Assembly: GCA_015501055.1 (NCBI GenBank)
Contig: JADNYV010000314.1
Span: forward strand, 1-39,831
Length of the DNA: 39,831 nucleotides
Origin: Mucidula mucida
Lineage: Eukaryota; Basidiomycota; Agaricomycetes; Agaricales; Physalacriaceae
Direction: 5' to 3'
Shown here piece by piece: positions 32,183 to 39,831 of this stretch; the stretch's first letter is position 1, and each line of letters starts with the position of its first letter. Both the position numbers and the translations under genes were made by a program. The notes beneath the pieces are model-generated. The model made no database searches. It was not told where the DNA came from and worked only from the letters and a program-made list of their open reading frames with translations.

Positions 32183-32855
32183 TTCCGTTAGCCGTGATTT
32201 TACGCCAAAAGATGGGATCGCGATAATAATGGAGGCGAAAATCACACCTCTTGGCTCGTTTATAGCTGGTTAACCCGGTTTATTCTATCAAGACCCGTTT
32301 GTTGGTCGTTTTATAGCGCGTGAAAGGCTCTTTTGCCTTTATCCTCGTGTGTGGTGATGGAGCTGTGATGGAAAAAAATGGTTACTGTCACGATCATCGG
32401 ATCTCCGTGATGACACGTGAGGTGACATCGCGCGTCGGCAATCCGGAGCGCTGTGAGAGTCGCATGAATCGGCACTCAGTCCGGACCACAGTTCAGAAGT
32501 AGGTGACAACACTCAAGGCAACGAATGCCCTCGGCCTAAACATCCACCATCTGGCGCGCCCTCTGCGCCGCACTTCGAAACATGACAAGTGTCAAGCACA
32601 TATGTGGCGCAGTGATATTTTATCAATCTTACAGGTTCGTGCCTTAGCAGACTCCTCCGTTAAATTATATATTGGATACCCATCAACGCATCTTCATATT
32701 CTCACGTCGCTTCACATTTAGACGCTGCTATTGTAATGGAGAACACTGCCTTATTCCATTGTTCTGAAGGCACAGCTAACGGTGATAGCCGAGGACATCG
32801 TGTATAGAAAGCAAGGATACTTTCTGTTATGCATATGTCCCACACCTCTTCCACC
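32183..32855. promoter_or_regulatory. Divergent promoter region, importin and DUF6699-like gene 1
   Basis: The importin (minus) and the first array gene (plus) are divergently transcribed from here. It includes a block at 32280-32480 repeated before the other array genes (GATGGAGCTGTGATGG, GGTTACTGTCACGATCATCGG) and the TATA-proximal cassette described next. No gene within. Confidence 0.55.
32735..32810 (+). promoter_or_regulatory. Array promoter cassette, copy 1
   Basis: AGAACA (32740-32745) and TGTTCT (32760-32765) form an inverted repeat with a 14-nt spacer, followed by TATAGAAA at 32803, 53 nt before the MTSS start codon. The same order and spacing recur at 35729-35754 and 37735-37760. 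Confidence 0.5.
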
Positions 32856-35082
32856 ATGACCTCCAGTGCCAAAACGGTCCACCGTCATCACCATCGTCGC
32901 GATGAGGATAAACGCAGGAGCGGGGACAAACGAGGCACAATGCCTCCATTGCAACTGGTTATGCCACCTGTGCTAAGCCACCACGACGGAACGTCATCTG
33001 TTCAGCAAGTCTCGGGCTATTATGTCTTCCCCACGAAGCTGCATCGCAAGTCTTCGAGGTCCGCAGAGCATCGCCACGATTCACGTCTGCGCGCTTCAAA
33101 TACATTGGCCCCTCATCCAGGCGCTGCGCTGCCTCCAAGGACTCATGACGCGGTGCACATCCCCAATGCTACTAGGAAGACCGATCCATTTCCGCCCAAA
33201 CCTCATCCGAAAGGGCCCTCAAAAGCCAAGCGCCGTGATAAAGACACACGACGTAGCCCTTATATTGAAACGGAAACAATCATTTCCAGTGAGGCAAACA
33301 TCGTTGGGTTACTCTGTCATTCTTCTCATAATGCCCATTTAGGTCCTCCTCCTCCCGTCCTGGACAAACGACTTCAAAAACGGGAGAACTCATACAGTAA
33401 GTCTGAGTGTCTTCGCTTTCGTGGTATTGAACTGATTGGTCGCCGATAGAGCCATTAAAGGGCATTTTGAAACCATCGCCGCCGCCAGATGACCCCGTGA
33501 AGATTCGTGCGTCTTGACTACCCAAAAAATATGACTTGAGCTGACCGTGAACACACAGCACTTTTCGTACCGCGTCCGAGAAAGTTATCCCGGGCTAGTC
33601 CCGTTGAGGTTATGGAGGATGCTGGTAAGACGTATTTACGCCACACTCTGAAAGGGGTTTCTGATCGGCCCGCTGCATAGTGGGTACTCACACGCCGAGA
33701 CCGCCATCAAGAATGGCGACGCCCTCCCACCGGAATCCTCCATCGATGCAACCATCTGGATGGCGTAAGTGGGTTTAGTCGGATTACCAAATATTTGCGA
33801 CTCATTCACCTCTGGTAGCCCATCAATATCGACCGAAACCTCTCCAGCAACCATCGACGTACCCAAGTCACCACGCCTTCCCTTCGAAGCCTCGTCGTAA
33901 GTCGCTGACGTTACGTTGATGGGCTTGGCTTAACTAACCGACCTAGATTCAAGTACACACGCGTCGCATGCGCCGGTATATCCTCCAGGCGTGCCAATTC
34001 CTCCCAACATACAGTACGCATACAACGTGCATGCTGTTCAACCGACCTACGCTTTCCCATCCAAACCTCATCCAGAGCGACCTTCGACCGCCGCCGGGAC
34101 AACACAGGTGTTCGCCCCGAAGCCGCCGAAGCAGGAACGAAGTCGCCACCATAGCCACAAGGAGGGAGGGAGCAGTAGGAAGGGAAAGAGCAAGGAGAAG
34201 GATAAGGCGAAAGAGAAGGACAAGGCGAAGGAGGTGTCGACGAGTCAACACCGTGAGCATCGCGAGCATGGTACTCGAGAACATGACCATCACCGGAGTC
34301 GCGACGAAGAACGACCTAGGGGCAGAGACAGACGGAGCGGCGCTCAGACTGATACTGAAGTACTCATTCCCAGTGAGCCAAACTTCGTCGTGTTGTCGAT
34401 TGATGCAATACTGACCATATTGCCCACCAGGTCCGCGTCCCCCCATCCTGAACGAGTTGCTTCAGAGACGGGAGATCGCTTTCCTCACTCCGTCCGGTCT
34501 GCATAAGAAGAAGCTCGCTATTCGATTCGACATCTCCAAGAATCCGCTGGACGAGGAGCACAGGATCGAACTGTGGGACGCAGCTCAAGGACGCTATGTC
34601 CCCATCACACTCGCAGACTGGCGCAAGCCAGTTTCCCCACACCCCGTCGTCAAAGACATGATACTCCACATGCATCATGATTATTCACACTACGTACAAG
34701 CCAATCTTTTCAAGCGCGACGGATTGTGGCTCAACGACGTCTTCTGCGCCATCTACGACATGTTTGACCGGCTTCTGAACGACGAGGATTTAGTCAAGTA
34801 TGCCAGCCTCATCAAAACGCGTTCGTTCCAATATTGGTTCAACGAGAGATGCAAGGGCTTGAGAAACCCAGATCAGGCGAGGCGTTTGGGTTACAAGCAC
34901 GTCGACTTGTTGCAAGGAAATGTGTTCTTCGCGGACCTGAAGCATCTAACCTTCGAGAGGTGGATTGTAAGGGTAGTCCAGGACCGTGCGAACGAGCTTC
35001 GCTTTGGCGTGAGCATTCCCTCTTTTCCATGAACCTCGACAAGTGACTGACGGAACGTTACTAGGACGCGTACGATCGATGA
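32856..35082 (+). CDS. DUF6699-like protein, long nine-exon form (597 aa)
   Basis: Exons: 32856-33288, 33343-33396, 33450-33506, 33559-33624, 33681-33764, 33819-33896, 33947-34372, 34431-35008, 35065-35082; 1794 nt, no internal stop. The first seven introns are all phase 1 and the last is phase 0. Exon 1 is His/Arg/Lys-rich and disordered (MTSSAKTVHRHHHRRDEDKR). Exons 2-6 encode a Pro-rich stretch (PLKGILKPSPPPDDP, LFVPRPRKLSRASPVEVMED). Exon 7 is Lys/Glu/Arg-rich (KEKDKAKEKDKAKE). Exon 8 is the folded domain (KLAIRFDI, RYVPITLADWRKPVSP, NDVFCAIYDMFDRLL, GYKHVDLLQGNVFFADL, WIVRVV), which I match to Agaricomycete DUF6699. It ends LRFGDAYDR. Exon 2 repeats the start of exon 8 (PPPVLDxxLQ). Function unknown. 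An alternative is two genes, but the consistent phases favour one. Intron 1 (54 nt) has no stop and could be retained. Confidence 0.65.
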
Positions 35083-35167
35083 CGGAAATCAATCGTTCAG
35101 TCATTCCTACAATTGTGTAAACCCATTATGTACTATAGCGCGTACAACTTTTAGGATAACATCTTAA

Positions 35168-35260
35168 ATCGTCTACATTTCCGTTAGCCGGGCGAGGTCA
35201 CGTTAAGATACAGATGAGTTCGCAATAATAAGTACTGGAAACGAAAATCACACCTTTTGG
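35168..35260 (-). repeat. Degenerate copy of the importin 5' end
   Basis: TCTACATTTCCGTTAGCCG here corresponds to TCTGCATTTCCGTTAGCCG at 32175, which spans the importin start codon (CAT on the plus strand). CGAAAATCACACC follows in both. Similarity stops a few bases inside the importin coding region, marking one edge of an old tandem duplication. Confidence 0.6.
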
Positions 35261-35724
35261 TGCTTTTGTAACTCGTGCTCGCCGGTCAAAGGCTGGTTCA
35301 TTCTATCAAGACCTTTGTGTCGGTCGTTCTGTTGCCTTTATCCTCGTGTGCTGAGATGGTGGTGCTGTAGATGATGATCATCGGATCTCTGTGACGCCAT
35401 GTGAAGTGACCTTACGCCGCCGGCAACCCGGAGCGCTGTGCATGAAACCGGCACTCAGATCTGACTACAGCGAGCAGAGACGTTTAAAAGTAGGTGGATG
35501 CTCTCAAGCCATCGAAGGACTTCTGCTCTCAATATTATCCGGCTTCATACCTCGCGTGCCCTGCCCTTCCACAAGACATGCATCAAACACATCTGTGGCG
35601 CAGTTGATCTGCTATGAATTTGACTGGGCGGTACCTCGCCGAGTCCTCCGTTAAATATGCCGTCTTTGAGACCCATCATCGCATGTCCACACTCTCACGT
35701 CGCCTCATAGATGCTGTTATTGTA

Positions 35725-35794
35725 ATGGAGAACACCGCCTTGTTCCATTGTTCTCAACGGTGATAGCCGAATATTAGGCCCCGTTTATATAAAA
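35725..35794 (+). promoter_or_regulatory. Array promoter cassette, copy 2
   Basis: AGAACA (35729-35734) and TGTTCT (35749-35754) with a 14-nt spacer, then TATATAAAA at 35786, 53 nt before the MTSS start codon of the second array gene. Confidence 0.5.
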
Positions 35795-35838
35795 AGAAGC
35801 ATATTTCCATGAGCTTCTACGCCTTCGCCGCTTTCGTC

Positions 35839-36764
35839 ATGACCTCCAGTGACTCCAAAACTCTTTTGAACGACCAAGAGCGCAACGAAGATGAATACAG
35901 GGGTTTATTGCCGCCCGAACCTCATTGGAGCGACCCCTCGGAAGATGAACGTCGACAGATATGCTATGAGTGGGTACAGAGCGTGCTTGCTGTTCTACCG
36001 ACCTGCGCTCTCCCATCGAAACCGCGACCTGCGACAACACCAAAGCCGAGGCAGACCGATACTGAAGTACTTATTTCTAGTGAGGCAACCATCATCGTGT
36101 TCAAGTTGACTGATGGCATAACGATGAATATATAGGTCCGCCTCCTCCCGTCCTGGACGAATTACTTCAGAGACGGGAGATTCCCTTCCGCAGTAAGACG
36201 AAGCTCGCCATCCGATTCGACATCTCCAAGGATCCGCGACACGAGGAGTATAGAGTCCAACGTTGGGACGCCACTAAACGACGCTATGTGCCTATCCCAC
36301 TGAATGAAGAGTGGCACAAGCCAGTATCCCCAGACACTGTCGTCAAGAAAATGCTTCTGCACATTCATGATCACGTCCAGGTGAATCTTTTCAGGCCCAA
36401 CGGATTGTGGCTGCAGGATGTCTTTCGCGGCATCTACGACATGTACGACCGTCTCCTGAGCGCCGAGGACCTGGTGGAGCATATCAGCCCGACGCAAACG
36501 CGATGGATATGGTATTGGTTTGAAAAGAGATGCAACAGCTTGAGAATCCGGACGAGGCGAGGCGGTTGGGCTACAAGCACATCGATTTGTTGCAAGGAAA
36601 TGTGTTCTTCGCGGAATTGGAGCATATAATGTTTGAGAGGTGGAATGTAAGGGTAGTCCAGGACCTTACGGACGAGCTTCGTTATGAGCGTGAGTGCCTT
36701 TTCTCGTGTACGAAAGCACCATTAAACGATTAATGAACCGCTCTAGGACGCGCACGATGAATGA
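35839..36764 (+). pseudogene. DUF6699-like gene, short form, single frameshift
   Basis: Exon 1 is 35839-36079 (MTSSDSKTLLNDQERNEDEY, then TDTEVLIS). A phase-1 intron (GTGAGG...TATATAG, 36080-36135) leads to the domain exon (PPPPVLDELLQRREIPF, KLAIRFDISKDP, VNLFRPNGLWLQDVFRGIYD). Near 36544-36548 one base is missing (TTGAGAATCCGG where the sister genes have TTGAGGAATCCGG), so LENPDEARRLGYKHIDLLQG lies in another frame. Near the 3' end one extra base (TATGAGC for TTTGGC) precedes the GTGAGT intron. Exon 1 is shorter than in the sister genes and lacks the His-rich part. A truncated domain would be made. Confidence 0.6.
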
Positions 36765-37099
36765 CCATGGTTAATGTGCGAGTTATTCCTACGAGCGTGT
36801 AAGCATAGTCTGTATAACAATTGCAATTATCATTTTCAAACTATCCGGCGATCTACCACTGTACAACACACCTCATTTCCCGACAACTACTGTACAAGCA
36901 CGATTATGCATTCAAATAGGTGACGGAGCGAGTGTTGCGTAGGAGAGACTACTCTGCCTCTGATATCATGTTATGGAGAATTACCTATGAATCGCGTTAA
37001 CTTGTGTGGCGCATGAATTACCCCGTTCATGTTCCCTGGGCGTGGGCTGTAATTTAATGAAGCCGTGAGAGGATAAGTATAGTCATAAATGCTTTTACT

Positions 37100-37263
37100 T
37101 GCAGCGCGCACTGCAAGTGGAAGAACAGCGTCAAGTGTCGGCTGCTGAGTCACTCAGAATGACGGCATACCCAGCCCTAGATTAGGGCTTCGATCGTTTT
37201 GCTCTGCACCATCAGCACCATTTGGCTGAACGAACGCCAACAAGATGTCCTCCTCTCGCGCCC
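37100..37263 (+). repeat. Degenerate copy of the GET4 5' end
   Basis: It shares CCAGCCCTAGATTAGGGCTT, CGATCGTTT, GCTCTGCACCATCA and ACAAGATGTCCTCCTCTCGC with 39340-39480. The latter holds the GET4 start codon, so this copy includes ATG plus five codons (MSSSRA) and then switches to array sequence at about 37263. Confidence 0.7.
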
Positions 37264-37734
37264 TCATAAATAGTGATGGAGCTGTGATGGGAAAAAATGG
37301 TTACTGTCACGATCATCGGAATCTCCGTGACGCCACGTGCAGTGACCCCGCGCCGCCGGCAACACGGACCGCGATTGTTTCTCTGAGCCCCGCAGCTTCT
37401 CAACAAAGCCGGAGCCCAAACTCCTGAGAGCGGAAAGACGCGCGCTCCAGAGTCGGCATGCAATCGGCATCCAGTCCTGACCACAGCGAGCCATGACGTT
37501 CAGAAGTAGGTGGGGGCACTCAGACCCAGAATGTGTTCTGCACTTCATATCCTCCATCGGCCTGTATAACTCGCGTCGCTTCCTTTGAAGCACTGGGAAA
37601 CATGACACTGAGAGGCTCATATGTGGCGCAGCTGATCTAATATCAATTATACTGGTACGTGACCGGCAGACTCCTACATGGAATGTTCCATCCTTGGTGC
37701 CCATCAACGCATTTAGACGCAGCTATTGTAATGG

Positions 37735-37804
37735 AGAACACTGCCTTATTCCATTGTTCTCAAAGGCACAGCCACGGTGATAGCCGAGAATATCGTGTAT
37801 AAAA
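37735..37804 (+). promoter_or_regulatory. Array promoter cassette, copy 3
   Basis: AGAACA (37735-37740) and TGTTCT (37755-37760) with a 14-nt spacer, then TATAAAA at 37798, 49 nt before the MTSS start codon of the third array gene. Confidence 0.5.
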
Positions 37805-37846
37805 CGCAACGATACTTTTATGCATATGTCCCACACCTCTTCCACC

Positions 37847-38993
37847 ATGACCTCCAGTGACAAAACGGTCCACATCGTTTTACGCCACCCTCATCATCAT
37901 CGTCGCGATGAGGATAAACGCAGGATCGAGGACAAAAGAGGCGGGACGCATCCACTACAGCTGTCGATGCAACCTGTGTCAATCTACCACGACGGACTGA
38001 TATCTTATCAGCAAGTCTCAGGCCATCATGTCTTCCCCACGAAGCTGCATCGCAAGTCTTCGAGGTCCGCAGAGCATCGCCACGACTCACGTCTGCACGC
38101 TTCGAGTACACTGGCCCCTCCTCCAGGCGCTGCACTGCCTCCCAAGACTCATGACGCGGCGCACATCCCCCATGCCACCAGGAAGACCTTTCCGCCCAAA
38201 CCTCATCCAGAGGAGCCCTCGAAAGCCAAGCGCCGTGATAAAGACATACGACACAGCCCTGATATTGACACAGAAACAACTATTCCCAGTGAGGCAAACA
38301 TCGTTGCATTACTCTGCCATTCTTCTCATAATGCCCATTAGGTCCACCTCCTCCCGTCCTAGACAATTTACTTCAACGACGGGTGATCCCTTTCCGTACT
38401 CCATCCGGTATCGATAAGAAAAAACTCGCTATCCGATTCGACATCACCAAGAATCCAATGGACGAAGAGACCAGAATCCACCTCTGGGACACCCCCAAAG
38501 GACGCTATGTTCCCATCACTCTCGCGCAGTGGCGCAAGCCAGTATCCCCTGACACCGTCGTCAAAGACATGATACTCCACATGCATCATGATTATTCACA
38601 CTACGTCCAGGCCAATCTTTTCAAGCGCGACGGATTGTGGCTCAACGACGTCTTCTGCGCCATCTACGACATGTTTGACCGGCTTCTGAACGACGAGGAT
38701 TTAGTCAAGTATGCCAGCCTCATCAAAACGCCGTCGTTCCAGTATTGGTTCAACGAGAGATGCAAGGGCTTGAGGAATCCGGATCAGGCGAGGCGGTTGG
38801 GTTATAAGCACGTCGATTTGCTTCAAGGAAATGTGTTCTTCGCGGATTTGAAACATCTAACATTCGAGAGGTGGATTGTAAGGGTAGTCCAGGACCGTGC
38901 GAACGAGCTTCGCTTTGGCGTGAGCATTTCCTCTTTTCCATGAACCTTGACAAGCGGCTGATAAATTGCTGCTAGGATGCGTATGACCAATGA
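37847..38993 (+). CDS. DUF6699-like protein, short form (345 aa), intact
   Basis: Exons 37847-38288, 38342-38919 and 38976-38993; introns 53 nt (phase 1) and 56 nt (phase 0); 1038 nt. The start at MTSSDKTVH is preferred over the upstream in-frame ATG at 37820 because the latter is only 22 nt after the TATA box and MTSS is shared by all three paralogues. Exon 1 is disordered and rich in His, Arg and Pro (HHHRRDEDKRR, KLHRKSSRSAEHRHDSR). Exon 2 carries the domain (KKLAIRFDITKNP, HMHHDYSHYVQANLFKRDGL, NDVFCAIYDMFDRLL, HVDLLQGNVFFADL, FERWIVRVVQD), almost identical to exon 8 of the long gene. It ends LRFGDAYDQ. The domain call (DUF6699) is from the ordering of its conserved blocks. Role unknown. 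Confidence 0.7.
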
Positions 38994-39455
38994 TGGACAT
39001 GATTTGAGGACCTATCCCTACAAGCGTGTAAACTCATATTGTGTAGCGAATAAAATCCAGAAAACATCATCTCCAATCTATCGTCATGTACTTATCGCTT
39101 ATAACCTTTGACTTGTCAATCTTGACCGTTGCTGTACAAGCATACCCATGTACCAGTAAAACTGCGTCGCTGGCAAATGAGCGATTGCTTCCCTTTCAGG
39201 AAAAGAATAACGATCGTTATACTAATCGTCTCAACTGTGGCGCAGGTGATTACTTTCTCATTCTTCGCTCGGCAGCTGCTGGATACAGAGTCCGTGAATC
39301 CGTGTACATCTACATGTTGTATGCACGGAAGGCTTCGCGAGTAGCAGCACAGCTTCAAGCTGCTGAGTCATTCAGCTGACGGTGCACCCAGCCCTAGATT
39401 AGGGCTTCGATCGTTTGCTCTGCACCATCATCGCCGCGCCACGAACGCTAACAAG
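38994..39455. other. Intergenic, GET4 promoter
   Basis: No gene. It contains AGCCCTAGATTAGGGCT (39390-39406), a 7-bp inverted repeat around GAT carrying a TTAGGG-type element, 50-66 bp before the GET4 ATG. The same site is in the relic at 37173-37189. Confidence 0.5.
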
Positions 39456-39831
39456 ATGTCCTCCTCTCGCGCCTTGACCACTATAATACCCCTCGTCGAG
39501 ACATCGCCATATTCAGCGCACCAAAAAGCTCGGACATTCGCATCGCGCTACGTGCAACACACGCAGTACCCAGCCGCGATCGAAGTTTTGTTCGAGACAG
39601 CCAAAGAACTGTACAAGAAGGGCGAGCAGGGCAGTGGGACAGATCTGGCCGTGTTTCTGGTAGATGTGTATGAAAAGGCGGGGCTACGTTTGGATGGAGC
39701 AGGCGCGGACGAGATTAGAGGACGACTGACACAGCTGATTGGACTGGCTGGGGCATCCGGATCTTGGCGGAAAACATTAGTGGACAAGTCGCTGGTCTGG
39801 AGCAGGAGTCGTGGCGTCTGGCGCAAGGCGA
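39456..39831 (+). CDS. GET4: GET4/TRC35 homologue, 5' part (runs off window)
   Basis: Open from ATG (MSSSRALTTIIPLVETSPYS) to the window end, 125 complete codons without an intron. Conserved blocks are YVQHTQYPAAIEVLFETAKE, then GSGTDLAVFLVDVYEKAGL, then RLTQLIGLAG and WRKTLVDKSLVWSRSRGVWR, which follow the N-terminal TPR-like helices of Get4. In the GET pathway Get4 binds Get5 and Get3 and passes tail-anchored membrane proteins from Sgt2 to Get3 in the cytosol. The usual length is about 310-350 aa, so roughly a third is present here. A TTAGGG-type palindrome lies upstream. Confidence 0.85.
   Translation, partial: MSSSRALTTIIPLVETSPYSAHQKARTFASRYVQHTQYPAAIEVLFETAKELYKKGEQGSGTDLAVFLVDVYEKAGLRLDGAGADEIRGRLTQLIGLAGASGSWRKTLVDKSLVWSRSRGVWRKA

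Larger units (their letters stand above)
35083..35838. other. Spacer with importin 5' relic and array promoter
   Basis: No gene. At about 35168-35260 the DNA matches the importin start region (32170-32250), sharing CATTTCCGTTAGCCG and GAAAATCACACCT, with the ATG lost. This is followed by copies of the blocks seen at 32280-32480 and the promoter cassette. Confidence 0.55.
36765..37846. other. Spacer with GET4 5' relic and array promoter
   Basis: No gene. The first part (36770-37265) is a diverged copy of 38990-39480, ending in a relic of the GET4 start. Next comes the array upstream block (GTGATGGAGCTGTGATGGG at 37272) and the promoter cassette. Confidence 0.55.

Noticed and set aside
33280..33866. 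Minus-strand frames within the first array gene
   Set aside because: The plus-strand exons with seven matching phase-1 splice junctions explain the same DNA.

Overview
The window is nuclear DNA from a filamentous basidiomycete, most likely an Agaricomycete. Introns are short (about 42-58 nt) with GTRNGT...YAG borders. Protein families are typical of that class: MYND-finger paralogues, F-box proteins with the coiled-coil N-terminus, a Ulp1-associated fragment and DUF6699-like proteins. Two conserved eukaryotic genes anchor the right side: an importin-7/8-type karyopherin and GET4. There is no prokaryotic or organellar signature.

Left part (1-5257): a cluster of MYND-finger-family genes. It holds a diverged member without a visible finger (544-2071, minus), an N-terminal relic (2166-2830, minus) and a nearly complete member with its zinc finger (3367-4831, plus, one frameshift).

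Middle (about 5260-24335): a large inverted duplication. Arm 1 (about 5260-11700) and arm 2 (about 18001-24335, reversed) each carry a decayed MYND gene, an intergenic block with a possible small spliced ORF, an intact multi-pass membrane protein gene (492 aa; the copies differ at 7 residues) and a decayed gene of unknown type. Identity is very high in the centre of the arms (about 7.2-10.56 kb against 19.08-22.5 kb) and clearly lower at both ends, which suggests gene conversion between arms. The 6.3 kb loop holds a five-exon gene for a 963-aa Ser/Pro/Arg-rich protein, plus two small terminal-inverted-repeat elements lying edge to edge.

24.3-28.1 kb: a frameshifted F-box gene is cut by a 1248-bp element with 12-bp terminal inverted repeats that carries a fragment resembling Agaricomycete Ulp1-associated proteins. 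A possible 3' remnant of the F-box gene lies beyond it. A tRNA-Val(AAC) gene with a Pol III T-run follows.

Right part (28.1-39.8 kb): the importin gene (minus) and GET4 (plus, runs off the end) border a tandem array of three DUF6699-like genes. The first is a nine-exon 597-aa gene with seven consecutive phase-1 introns, the second has one frameshift, and the third is intact (345 aa). Degenerate copies of the importin 5' end and the GET4 5' end lie between the array members, recording how the array grew. All three array genes share a promoter cassette with a TATA box and an AGAACA-N14-TGTTCT inverted repeat.

All functional names come from motif recognition by eye. No database search or alignment program was used.
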